64,000 nt of DNA from Vicia villosa (taxonomy: Eukaryota > Streptophyta > Magnoliopsida > Fabales > Fabaceae), in contig NW_026705156.1 in assembly GCF_029867415.1 (NCBI RefSeq), forward strand, positions 62,001 to 126,000. Reading direction: 5' to 3'. The notes beneath the pieces are model-generated. The model did not search any database. It was given only the letters and a program-made list of their open reading frames with translations, and was not told the origin of the DNA. A program made the translations under genes and the position numbers. This document shows, piece after piece, positions 48,749-58,944 of the stretch (the stretch's first letter is position 1; every line of letters begins with the position of its first letter).

Positions 48749-49518
48749 TGTTGGTGTAAGCCCTAGAGGCCAATACTTTTGTTACTTGTATTGAATTATT
48801 TATTAATAATAAAAGGAATTTCTTTATTATGTTTTTTTTCCAAAATAATAAAGTCCCTATAATAGTTAGTCTGTTTAATGAAATGTTAAGTGCGACTTAA
48901 TCTTGAGATCTCATTAAACATAAGGACACTATTCTTAAAGTATCCATAGTCGAGTTTTATTGTGAAGCGGGATAATATTAAAGCATCAAGACTATTATGA
49001 AGATAGACTATGATCACATCTCATGAATCATAGATAAGGAGTTATCAAGTCTTGACATAGGTATAAATATTAGGAGTAATATTTATACTTGATTGACTCG
49101 CTATGAGAATACTACATAGAATATTATGCAAAGTGTCATAAGTTATTCTCATGGTGATAAGTGGTGTATACGACCTGAAACCACTATGGACCCTAGATGT
49201 AAAGTCAAGTGCTTTATTGTTGATCAAACACTGTCCGTAACTGAATGGCCATAACGACAGTTGATGGATACTTCACAAAGCATGCTGAGGGACATGAGTG
49301 ACCTAGATGAAGTTTGTCCATCCTGCGTAATAGGATAAATGTCTAAGGGTCCAATATTAAACTGGATAAGGGTGACACGGTGTACGCCTTGTGTTCAATA
49401 AAGACATAAGGGCAAAATGGTAATTATACACATAAGCATTTTCACTGAAAGGTTTTTGTCGAATCACATGACATTTTCGTGACTTAGGTAGCTGTGATCT
49501 GTTGCTAGATACCGCTCT
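48749..49518 (+). mobile_element. Truncated copia LTR
   Basis: Starts TGTTGGTGTAAGCCCTAGAG and includes GACATGAGTGACCTAGATG, CCATCCTGCGTAATAGGATA, TCACATGACATTTTCGTG and TGTTGCTAGATACCGCTC. From memory these are landmarks of a widespread Ty1-copia LTR. The 3' part is missing; a Ty3-gypsy purine tract follows at once. Confidence 0.6.
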
Positions 49519-49521
49519 TTT

Positions 49522-49533
49522 AGTGGGGGAGAG
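49522..49533 (+). other. Polypurine tract before the Ty3-gypsy LTR
   Basis: AGTGGGGGAGAG next to TGTAACACCCC, the same tract as in the LARD at 6941-6952 (opposite strand). It shows that the following LTR is a 3' LTR in plus orientation. Confidence 0.7.
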
Positions 49534-49534
49534 T

Positions 49535-51394
49535 TGTAACACCCCGTAAATTCTTATTTATTAATTTAATTAAGTTTTAAATTAATTATTTGGAGTTAGC
49601 ATTTTATTGAAATTATTGGAAAATTATAAAATGTTAGTCGTTGGGCCAAGTGGTGGTGTTAGTAATGTGGGGGTGCTAAGTGAGTGAACCCATTACTAAT
49701 TTATTTTATGTTTTCATAAAATAAAAGGAAATAAGGAAAAAGGAGTTAGAACGTGAAAAGAGAAGCTGAAGGAGAGAACTGAAGAACGTGAAGGAGGAAC
49801 CAAAGAGGAAGAGGACCAAATCAAGAACTTGGCTAATGTAAGGGGGGAACTCTTCGGGTTAGCGATTATTATGCAATCAAGGGTAGTAGAACTGATTAGG
49901 ATTGTTATTTGATTCGATTGCATGTTTAGGTTTTGGGGTTTTGGGAGATTTAGGTTGTTTTGTTGAATTGATGTGATTGATGAATTGATGAATGATTTTA
50001 ATGTTAGATGACCTTTAAAATATGTTATAATTGTAGTATGTTATGCTATTTGATGATGTTTTGTTGTGGGAACTGTTATGATGCGATTTGATTGAGATTA
50101 GGAGAGGAAAGATGTAAAAATCGCAGAAAAAAATTCTGCATCAGCGCGGCGTGCGTCGACCTGTGAGATATATGCGTCGACCTACAGGTTCCCAAAAGAC
50201 AAGCATGAGTCGACTCATGGGTCGGCCTGAGCAAACCCGAGGGGGACAGAAAATTCTATGCGTCGACCTATGGATCTTGTGCGTCGACGTACATCATACA
50301 AATTGTCCGAAGGCCATAACTTTCAAACCGTACATCCATTTTGAGCGTTGTGAAACTGATTTAAAGCTGTATATGATGAATTGATGAAATGGGCAGTGGC
50401 CCTATTTTATTTTAAATGTTGATTTAATTTAATTGATGGATTGTAGCATTGTGTACATATATGTGTGAATGTAACAATGTGTTGTTATAGTGATGTAACC
50501 ACTTTGAATTCATTGTGATTGGGATGTGTTTTGACATGATTATATGTGATATAACTGAATGATTGCTAATACATGTGCATGCTTACTGGTGATGAAATTG
50601 TGAGTTGTAATGAGACGATGCCAAGCATCGGATCAGTGATGTTATAAGTATGTCATATGTGTGCATTCATTCATACGCATTTTGGTGATGGATCCCGATG
50701 ATGTTGTGGATCAAATGGTGGGCATAATTCCCATTGTGCGGAATTTGTGCCGGTTGGACTGTATCTTGATGATGAAAAGATCAGTTGGATGGGTTTAGCC
50801 CATGTATGGTACCACATGCATAGTGTCAGTTTATTCATGTGCATGATAATATAGTATGATCAAATGATTGTGTATTATACTTGGTGATGTGTTTGATTTT
50901 GGTGCTTGATTAGTTGTTATAAATCTGAATACATGTTGTGATTGGGTGAATGATAATGCTATGATGTTTTATTACTTATGAATGTATAATACTTATTAAT
51001 TTCGAATGAGACTCACCCTTACATGTTGACATTTTCAGATTAAGGAGTAGCGGCATCTTGAATTGGTGAGGATAGCTCATAGACTAGTCCGTAGTTCGTG
51101 TCGAGTCATGCTCTAATTTGTAACATTGGGGAACAATAGACTTAAGAGTTACTTATGATACTCTATTTTGCTGTTTTGGATTATGGATCGTTTGGTTTAT
51201 GTTTTGGTGATGTATTACGATACCGTTGAATGATATTCCGCTGTGTTGATCATATGTTTTAATATCTTATGGATCGTTCCTAATAAAGCATGACGAACGA
51301 CTTATGGTTTTCATATTTTCTAAATTGTGGCACCCTTGTTTTTTTTATTTACTCTGATTATTATAATTGTCGTGGGGGTTTAGAAGGGTGTTAC
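49535..51394 (+). mobile_element. Ty3-gypsy 3' LTR remnant (1860 bp)
   Basis: Begins TGTAACACCCCG and ends GGGTGTTAC where the Athila element starts. Its ends and purine tract match the LARD family type, but the body does not look alike. It has an array of GTCGAC-centred words at 50145-50295, including the palindrome ATGAGTCGACTCAT, then GGCCATAACTTTCAAACCG. The interior of the element has been lost. Confidence 0.7.
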
Positions 51395-51625
51395 TGTTAG
51401 GTGCCAAAATGTGTTTATATTTAGTTTAATTAATGGCACCTTTCGACCGTTTTTATCGGATATTCGTACAATTCCCTGAAGTTTTAGATAATTATTTATA
51501 GTTTATAATATTAAGCTTTCATTTTATGTTAATACTGTGTTTTAGTTATGATTTTGTAGGTTTTAGCCAATTTTGGGGAAGTTTGGAGCTTGTTTTGAGC
51601 TTGACAAGAGAGTGCCTGGCAGAAG

Positions 51626-51782
51626 TTAGCGCGCGTCGCGCGGAGATGTGGGCGCGTCGCGCCCTGGGCAAGATATTTTGGAGCTTCAAAACAGAGAGTT
51701 GCGCGCATCACGCGCATGGGCGGTTTAAATTTCTTAAGTGTAATGGCGCGAAGCGCGCTGGAGGGCGCGACGCGCCCTGGAC
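51626..51782. promoter_or_regulatory. CpG-rich word array in the Athila LTR
   Basis: Five near-palindromes built on GCGCG-N(2-3)-CGCGC: GCGCGCGTCGCGCG, GGGCGCGTCGCGCCC, GCGCGCATCACGCGC, GGCGCGAAGCGCGC and GGGCGCGACGCGCCC. They lie within 160 bp just upstream of the TATA box. The function is unknown; the position suggests regulatory sites or a methylation target. The same words recur at 58404-58512 in this element. Confidence 0.6.
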
Positions 51783-51797
51783 AGAAAATGGTTTTAC

Positions 51798-51805
51798 TAT
51801 ATAAA
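51798..51805 (+). promoter_or_regulatory. TATA box of Athila LTR 1
   Basis: TATATAAA, just downstream of the CpG-rich array; repeated at 62135-62142 in the second LTR. Confidence 0.6.
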
Positions 51806-52601
51806 GAGTAATTCTGATTTTTGGAAGGTGGACAATTATTCTTAAGAGCTCATAAACCCTAATCACTGTAGCAAACTAATAGTTGAAGATTGGAAGCTTT
51901 GATCGTCGATTAATCGCCTTTGATGCTTGTTGATCTTCATCCTTTACTTCTTGAGCAAGCTACCATTCTCATGGATAGCTAAATCTCTTTTGTATCAAGA
52001 TAAGATGTAATCTTCCTAGCTTTTTGTATGTGTTCTTGTGAATATATTATGTATGAACAAGTGATGATCAATATAGATGGTTTAGTTTGTTTATTAAAGC
52101 TTTTTCTTTGGTATAAGTGTTTGAGACATCAATATTTGTATCTAGATCTAACTTTATCATCTATCAAACTATAAATTGCAGACATGGATTTAGCGTTTGA
52201 TGTTTACTTAGTATCGGTTTTAAAACGTTATTTGTATTGTTTAAAGGATGGAGAAATCGTCGGTTAAACAATACGGTAAATCTAACTATATCATTGCGGA
52301 CACGGATGATATAGGCGTCGATACGTAATTATGTTGATCGTTACCATGTTCATATACGTATATTTATAAGGAGACATACAAATTTAGGTCGATGAAATCG
52401 AATCTTGATACATTTTCTTTAACTTAGAACTTTCATTAATTTACTCTTTGCTACTAAAAGAATTGAATGATCTTTTGCAAACCTAAAACTAAAGTAACAT
52501 TAACTCAAGACAAAATAGGCTATAGAACGGCGGTGATATCGCAATAATCCCTGTGGATACGATAATAACGAAAAGTACACCACAATACTCTTTCAACAAA
52601 A

Positions 52602-52619
52602 TGGCGCCGTTGCCGGGGA
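52602..52619 (+). other. Primer binding site (Asp tRNA)
   Basis: TGGCGCCGTTGCCGGGGA, three bases after the LTR. It matches the complement of plant tRNA-Asp, the primer used by Athila and Ogre-type elements. Confidence 0.9.
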
Positions 52620-52748
52620 TTGTTGTTTAGATATTGCAAGCATTGCAATAGTTTGTTTTGTATTGAGTCTTATAATTAATATCTTGTTTCTAAATTTATT
52701 TTCCTTGTGTTTGTTAATTTGCTTGGTTAGTTTTTCAGATTACAGTTT

Positions 52749-53864
52749 ATGCGAGGACGTATACCTGCAGATCAACTCCTTTTTGATCCTGAGATTGAGA
52801 GGACTGCTCGTAGAGAGAATAGCAAAACTCGTAGGAGGAGACAACTAGCTAGAGAAAGAAGACAACAACAAGAGGCATCTTCTTCTTCAACTCCGGTTGA
52901 AAACTTAGTTGAGGGAGAAATGGCAGGAGAGATCCCTAATGTTCCAGCTCGAGGGCCTTGTGTTAATAGCCCTCGACTCAATGCACAATTTGCTCGTGAT
53001 CAAGCCAATGGAAGAAACTCCGAGATGAAGACGGGGTTACTTCAATTATTATACCAAAATCCGTTCACAGGGGCAGATCACGAGGATCCATTTACTCATC
53101 TAACAAAGTTCTACGAGATCGCCGGAACAATTGGTGCTCCGGAAGACCAAGAAGAACAGGTGTTTAGGAGACTTTTTCCTCATTCCTTAATTGGAAAAGC
53201 TAAGGAATGGTACCTTGATCAACCAAATAATGTCATGACAAATTGGAACGAGTTAGAAGAGAAGTTCTTGGATCGGTTCTTTCCTCACAATAGGTTCATG
53301 GAAGCGAAAACTTCTATTGCGGTGTTCTCTCAGGGTTCGAATGAATCTCTCAATGAAGCATGGGAGAGGTTCAAGTCCATGGTTAGAAAGTGCAAAGGTC
53401 ATGGGTTTGATGAATTGTCTCAAATCCATATCTTTAGGAATGGACTCCAACCTCAACCAAAAACTCTTTTAGATGCTACCGCGGGTGGTTCGTTGATGTC
53501 AAAAACAGCTGCTGAAGCAATTGCTATCATTGATAGGATGGCTTTGAATGATCATCAAGGGCAACACAACCGTAGTGCATCGCAAAGAAAACCGGGAGTT
53601 CTTGAATTGAATACTAGTGATGCAATACTTGCTCAAAACAAGTTGTTGACACAACAAGTAGAATTGCTCACTCAACAAATGTCAAAACTCCCTCAACAAA
53701 TCAAAGAGATAAATGGGAGCCCTTCTAAAAATCAACATGTGATGTGTTGTGAATTGTGTAGGGGTGACCATCAAACAGGTTTTTGTCCTCCACCGGGTGA
53801 AGAGGTGAATTATGTGTCTAATCCTAATCAAGGATATGGTGGGAGACAACAACAACAACCTTAA
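52749..53864 (+). CDS. Athila Gag
   Basis: 371 codons ending in TAA at 53862-53864. A basic N terminus (RRENSKTRRRRQLARERRQQ) precedes the retrotransposon Gag domain, about 95-230, with WYLDQPNNVMTNWNELEEKF then LDRFFP. A zinc knuckle CELCRGDHQTGFC lies at 334-346. Gag forms the particle that packages element RNA. The next ORF stays in the same frame and continues the Q/N-rich linker, so the stop interrupts what is a single Gag-Pol frame in relatives, or separates two proteins. ATG chosen as the first after the leader; it is conserved in the second unit. Confidence 0.85.
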   Translation: MRGRIPADQLLFDPEIERTARRENSKTRRRRQLARERRQQQEASSSSTPVENLVEGEMAGEIPNVPARGPCVNSPRLNAQFARDQANGRNSEMKTGLLQLLYQNPFTGADHEDPFTHLTKFYEIAGTIGAPEDQEEQVFRRLFPHSLIGKAKEWYLDQPNNVMTNWNELEEKFLDRFFPHNRFMEAKTSIAVFSQGSNESLNEAWERFKSMVRKCKGHGFDELSQIHIFRNGLQPQPKTLLDATAGGSLMSKTAAEAIAIIDRMALNDHQGQHNRSASQRKPGVLELNTSDAILAQNKLLTQQVELLTQQMSKLPQQIKEINGSPSKNQHVMCCELCRGDHQTGFCPPPGEEVNYVSNPNQGYGGRQQQQP

Positions 53865-56800
53865 AACAATAACCTAGGTTACCAACAAAGAGGTAATCAA
53901 GGTTATCAACAAGGATGGAGGCCGGAAGCGGGCCCATCGAATCGTCAAAATCCTTATCAAGGCGGTTACAATCAACAACCTCAACAAACAAAGCTTTCAA
54001 TCGAGGACACTCTTAGCCAATTCATGCAATTGCAAATTGCAAGCCAAAAGAGTACGGATGCCGCAATAAAGAACCTTGAAACTCAAGTCGGGCAATTGTC
54101 AAAGCAACTTGCCGATCAAAACAAAGGTCCTTTTCCGGCTACTACACAAGAAAATCCTCGTGAGCATTGTAAGTCAATTCTAACTCGTAGCGGTAGAAAT
54201 ATTGATATGGGTGTAGGAGAGATAGTTGAGGAGGAAATTGTTGAGAGTGAAAAAGATAGGGTGATTGAAGTAGAAAAAAATGTTGAGGGTGATTTAGTTG
54301 AAAATGAGAAAGAGAAAGAATTAGTGGAAAAAGAAACTCTTGAGAAGGTTGTAGAAAAAGAGAGAAAAAAATTGAGTGTGAGTGAGAAGGGAAAGAAGAA
54401 GGTGGATGATTCTATACAAGTGAAGAAATTACCTTACCCTCCCGGTCCGTCAAAGAAAGAAGATGCAAAGCACTATGCTCGGTTCTTGGATATTTTTAGC
54501 AAGTTGCAAATTAATGTTCCTTTTTCCGAGGCATTAGAGCAAATGCCGATGTATGCAAAATTCATCAAAGACATCATCACTAAGAAGAGAAGATTCTTGG
54601 ATCCGGAGGTAGTAACGGTGAGCTCTTGTTGTAATGCGTTAATTCAACGCACTACTCCGATAAAATCAAATGATCCTGGGCGGGTAACCTTATCGGTGTC
54701 TATTGGAAATGTTCACATAGGCAAAGGTTTGGTAGATACCGGTTCTAGCATTAATTTGATCCCATTGTCTATGGTGAGAAGATTAGGAATCAACGATTTG
54801 AAGCCGACAAGAATGACGTTATCATTAGCGGATAAATCCACAGCTCATCCTCATGGAGTTGCGGAAGACTTGCTTGTCAAGGTTGACAAATTTTGGTATC
54901 CTGTTGATTTTATTGTCATAGACATGGAAGAAGATCCTGAGATTCCATTGATCTTAGGAAGGCCTTTTATGAAGACGGCCCGAATGATGATAGATATTGA
55001 TGATGGCTTAATGAAATTAAGGTACCAAGATGAAGAATTATGTCTTGATCTCTTTGAAGCCATCAAGCATCCTAGTGATGAGGATGATTGTTTTAGAATC
55101 GATGCTACCGAAAGGGCTATTATGAAAGTGGAGAATCAAATGCACTTGTCGAATCCTCTTGAGAAGACTTTAATGGAAGCTCTCGAAGTTCTCACCAAAG
55201 ATCAAGAGAAGGAAATTGAAGATTGCTTGAGAAATTTAGAGGCTTGTGAGGAGATGAATCCATTTGAAACTCAAATTGAAGAGTTGAAGGATGAACCTAA
55301 AGTTGAAGAGCAAAAGGTGGAGTTGAATGTGTTACCATCTCACTTGAAATACGTGTTTCTCGGTGACAATTCTACTAAGCCGGTTATCATTAATAGTGGT
55401 TTGTCTAACAAGGAAGAGCATCGATTGAAGGAAGTGTTGACAAAGAATCAAGAAGCAATAGGATGGGTTTTATCCGACTTGAAGGGTATTAGTCCGGCCT
55501 ATTGTATGCATAAGATTATGTTAGAAGATGATTTTCGGCCCGTGGCACAACCTCAAAGGCGATTGAATCCAACCATGAAAGAAGTTGTTAGAAAAGAGGT
55601 TGTGAAGTTATTAGAGGCGGGGATGATTTATCCCATCTCCGATAGCGAATGGGTGAGCCCGGTGCATGTGGTTCCTAAGAAGGGTGGATTGACAGTTGTG
55701 AGAAATGAGAAGAACGAGTTGATTCCTTCGAGAGCGGTGACCGGGTGGCGTATGTGTATTGATTATAGGAGGTTGAACCAAGCAACAAGAAAAGATCACT
55801 TTCCATTACCTTTTATGGATCAAATGTTAGAGAGGTTAGCCGGAAGAAATTTCTATTGTTTCTTGGATGGTTATTCGGGATACAATCAAATATCAGTGAA
55901 TCCGGCGGACCACGAGAAAACTGCTTTTACATGTCCTTTTGGCGTTTTCGCATACCGAAGAATGCCATTTGGACTATGTAATGCTCCTGCAACATTTCAA
56001 AGGTGCATGCAAGCTATCTTCTTAGATTTGATCGAGAAAAGCATTGAGGTGTTCATGGATGATTTTTCTGTGTACGGGTCGTCATTTGACTTGTGCTTAA
56101 AGAACCTTGATGTGGTAATGGAGAGATGCATTGAAACAAATTTGGTTCTCAACTGGGAGAAGTGCACTTTCATGGTAACGGATGGGATTGTTCTTGGCCA
56201 CAAGGTTTCTTCAAAGGGGCTTGAGGTCGATCCGGCAAAAATTGAAGTTATTGAAAAGCTTCCCCCTCCGGTGAATGTGAAAGGCATAAGGAGCTTCTTG
56301 GGACATGCTGGGTTCTATAGAAGATTCATCAAGGATTTCTCCAAGGTCGCAAAGCCTTTGAGTAATTTGCTCAACAAAGGTATGGAATTTAATTTTGATG
56401 AATCATGTCTAAAAGCTTTCCTAGAACTTAAAGCAAATTTGACCACCACACCCATAATTGTCGCTCCTAATTGGTCGCTTGAGTTTGAACTCATGTGCGA
56501 TGCGAGTGACTATGCGGTTGGTGCGGTCTTAGGCCAAAGGAAGAACAAACAATTCCATGCTATACATTATGCGAGCAAAGTTTTAAATGAGGCACAGATT
56601 AACTATGCCACTACCGAAAAAGAATTGCTCGCAATTGTATTTGCATTGGAAAAGTTTCGCTCTTACCTCATTGGTTCTAAAGTGGTGTGTTACACTGATC
56701 ATGCCGCAATCAAATATCTTCTCACCAAGCCTGATTCAAAACAGAGGCTTATTCGGTGGATTCTTTTGCTTCAAGAATTTGATCTTGAAGTGAAAGATAA

Positions 56801-58214
56801 GAAAGGTACAGAAAATTTGATTGCGGATCATTTGTCTCGGTTAGTGAATACCGAGGTGACAAACAATGAAAAAGAAGTGAGGGAAGAATTCCCCGATGAA
56901 AAACTGTACATGGTACAAGAAGTTAGACCCTGGTTCGCAGATATGGCTAATCACAAAGCATCTGGCTGGATACCGGAGGATCTAACTTGGAATCAAAGAA
57001 AAAAGTTTTTAAACGATGCTAATTTTTATGTTTGGGATGATCCTCACTTGTTTAAGTTGAGTAGTGACAATCTTTTGAGAAGATGTGTCGCGGATGAGGA
57101 GGCAAAAAGCATTTTGTGGCATTGCCACAATTCGCCTTATGGTGGTCATTTTAATGGTTTGCGTACGGCCACAAAAGTCCTTCAATCGGGATTTTGGTGG
57201 CCTACTTTGTTCAAAGATGCTTACCACCATGTTGCCTCATGCGACAGTTGTCAACGAACTGGTGGAATAGGGAAAAGAGAGGAAATGCCCATCCAAAGTA
57301 TTGTAGAAGTAGAAGTATTTGATTGTTGGGGCATTGATTTTGTTGGACCATTCCCTTCCTCAATGTCAAATGAATACATCTTGGTAGCTGTGGATTACGT
57401 GTCTAAGTGGGTGGAAGCGATTGCTTCACCCAAAGCGGATGGTAAGACCGTGATAAAGTTTTTGAAGAAAAATATATTTTCGCGGTTTGGCTCGCCAAGA
57501 GTGATAATTAGTGATGGTGGATCTCATTTCTGTAATGCTCCGCTTGAAAAAGTGTTGGAGCAATATGGAGTAAAGCACAAGGTAGCTACTCCATATCATC
57601 CACAAACTAATGGGCAAGTTGAGAGGACCAATAGAGAGATTAAGAGAATTCTTGAGAAAACTGTGTCTAGCTCTAGGAAGGATTGGTCAATGAAGTTAGA
57701 TGAAACCTTGTGGGCGTATCGGACCGCTTTCAAAGCACCGATCGGTCTTACACCATTCCAAATGGTGTATGGTAAAAGTTGCCACCTTCCCGTAGAACTA
57801 GAACATAAGGCATATTGGGCCTTGAAGCTTTTGAATTTTGACCACAAGTTGTGTGGAGAGAGAAGAAAAATCCAATTAAATGAGTTGGAAGAGATGAGAT
57901 TGCATGCCTATAAGTCTAATTCAATTTACAAAGAAAAAACCAAATTCTATCATGATAGTAAGGTTAGAATGAAGGAATTTAAGGTAGGGCAATTAGTTTT
58001 ACTCTTCAATTCCCGGTTAAGACTTTTTCCGGGAAAGTTGAAATCTAAATGGTCCGGACCGTTTTTGGTCAAAGAAGTGAGAAGCCAAGGGGCTATTGTG
58101 ATAGAGGACCAAAAATCAAACCAAGAGTGGGTAGTAAATGGTCAGAGGTTGAAGGTTTATCGAGGAAGCGATTTTAATCGTGAAACTTGCGTTTTATCGT
58201 TTGGCGATCCTTGA
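53865..58214 (+). CDS. Athila Pol (protease, RT, RNase H, integrase)
   Basis: Open in the Gag frame right after the TAA; its first ATG is at 54024 (1396 codons to 58214). Numbered from that ATG: a charged E/K-rich stretch about 60-130; protease DTGSS at D238; RT with FMDD at 677-680; RNase H with D826 in MCDASDYAVGAVLG; integrase with the zinc-binding H...CDSCQR region and the triad D1105, D1164, E1200, with the usual 35-residue gap; then the GPF-like end KLKSKWSGPFLVKEV. There is no chromodomain. The ORF has no further stops or frameshifts. Expression needs readthrough of the TAA, or it is silent. Confidence 0.92.
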   Translation, partial: NNNLGYQQRGNQGYQQGWRPEAGPSNRQNPYQGGYNQQPQQTKLSIEDTLSQFMQLQIASQKSTDAAIKNLETQVGQLSKQLADQNKGPFPATTQENPREHCKSILTRSGRNIDMGVGEIVEEEIVESEKDRVIEVEKNVEGDLVENEKEKELVEKETLEKVVEKERKKLSVSEKGKKKVDDSIQVKKLPYPPGPSKKEDAKHYARFLDIFSKLQINVPFSEALEQMPMYAKFIKDIITKKRRFLDPEVVTVSSCCNALIQRTTPIKSNDPGRVTLSVSIGNVHIGKGLVDTGSSINLIPLSMVRRLGINDLKPTRMTLSLADKSTAHPHGVAEDLLVKVDKFWYPVDFIVIDMEEDPEIPLILGRPFMKTARMMIDIDDGLMKLRYQDEELCLDLFEAIKHPSDEDDCFRIDATERAIMKVENQMHLSNPLEKTLMEALEVLTKDQEKEIEDCLRNLEACEEMNPFETQIEELKDEPKVEEQKVELNVLPSHLKYVFLGDNSTKPVIINSGLSNKEEHRLKEVLTKNQEAIGWVLSDLKGISPAYCMHKIMLEDDFRPVAQPQRRLNPTMKEVVRKEVVKLLEAGMIYPISDSEWVSPVHVVPKKGGLTVVRNEKNELIPSRAVTGWRMCIDYRRLNQATRKDHFPLPFMDQMLERLAGRNFYCFLDGYSGYNQISVNPADHEKTAFTCPFGVFAYRRMPFGLCNAPATFQRCMQAIFLDLIEKSIEVFMDDFSVYGSSFDLCLKNLDVVMERCIETNLVLNWEKCTFMVTDGIVLGHKVSSKGLEVDPAKIEVIEKLPPPVNVKGIRSFLGHAGFYRRFIKDFSKVAKPLSNLLNKGMEFNFDESCLKAFLELKANLTTTPIIVAPNWSLEFELMCDASDYAVGAVLGQRKNKQFHAIHYASKVLNEAQINYATTEKELLAIVFALEKFRSYLIGSKVVCYTDHAAIKYLLTKPDSKQRLIRWILLLQEFDLEVKDKKGTENLIADHLSRLVNTEVTNNEKEVREEFPDEKLYMVQEVRPWFADMANHKASGWIPEDLTWNQRKKFLNDANFYVWDDPHLFKLSSDNLLRRCVADEEAKSILWHCHNSPYGGHFNGLRTATKVLQSGFWWPTLFKDAYHHVASCDSCQRTGGIGKREEMPIQSIVEVEVFDCWGIDFVGPFPSSMSNEYILVAVDYVSKWVEAIASPKADGKTVIKFLKKNIFSRFGSPRVIISDGGSHFCNAPLEKVLEQYGVKHKVATPYHPQTNGQVERTNREIKRILEKTVSSSRKDWSMKLDETLWAYRTAFKAPIGLTPFQMVYGKSCHLPVELEHKAYWALKLLNFDHKLCGERRKIQLNELEEMRLHAYKSNSIYKEKTKFYHDSKVRMKEFKVGQLVLLFNSRLRLFPGKLKSKWSGPFLVKEVRSQGAIVIEDQKSNQEWVVNGQRLKVYRGSDFNRETCVLSFGDP

Positions 58215-58944
58215 TTGCCTTTGACCGTCGAGCTGACCGACGTTAAACAAAGCGCTCTTGGGAGGCACCCCAAGTTGTATATATTCACTTGTATTTGTGT
58301 TCTTTGTGCAGGTGGGATTTTTGAGTTGTCGTCGAGCCAGAAACGATCTACCGGTATTTTTGGGCGTGCTGAAACAATGCAGTTTTTCTGCTGTTTCTGG
58401 TGTAGCGCGCGCCGCACCCATATGCGCGCGTCGCGCGCTGGGTGAATTCAAGAACCCCTTCCTGGCAGAGATGAGGGCGCGTCGCGCCAATTCTGCGCGC
58501 GTCGCGCGCTGTGTATATTTTTGAAAAAAAAATAATTTTGATTTGGGCCCACCCATGCTGGGCCCGACCCGGTTTCGTTGGCAGAAGAGTTAGTAGGGTT
58601 TTTGGAGGTCTTTGCCTCCATTCAAACCCTTTTTCCTCTTTGTGTCAAGAAAGTTCAAACAAAACACCACCTTGTTCTTGCATTATACTGCATTCCCTCA
58701 CTATTTTCGTTGCTTTATTGTTATCATCATCAAAGGTATGTTCTCTCTTCCCTTCTATTTCCATTAGTTTAAGTTTTAGAAGTTTAGGTTTTTAGATTTA
58801 GGAATTTTTGATAGATTTTGAAAAACTAGGGTAGAAGACATCCTTTTGATGATGACTGTGGCTTGAATTGTGCTGTTAATTTTGAGCATATGCTAACTTT
58901 GTTTCAATTTTGTGTGTTTTGGTTTGATTTGAATTTGTGCAGGA
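58215..58944 (+). promoter_or_regulatory. Spacer before the extra ORF: CpG words and predicted leader intron
   Basis: 730 bp without a credible gene. At 58404-58512 lie four GCGCGTCGCGC-type words like those in the LTR, twice as GCGCGCGTCGCGCGC. Further on, a donor AAAG|GTATGTTC (58735/58736) and acceptor TTTGTGCAG|GA (58942/58943) predict a 207-bp intron that ends two bases before the next ATG. This layout could give a separate spliced or internally initiated transcript for the extra ORF. Confidence 0.5.

Larger units (their letters stand above)
51395..52598 (+). repeat. Athila LTR 1 (1204 bp)
   Basis: Begins TGTTAGGTGCCAAAATG and ends CTTTCAACA. The U3 part holds five near-palindromic GCGCGTCGCGC-like words (51626-51780), then a TATA box. 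Confidence 0.95.

Noticed and set aside
51526..51804. 92-codon ORF, also at 61863-62141
   Set aside because: Lies in the Athila LTR; the Ala/Arg-rich part is the translation of the CpG word array.
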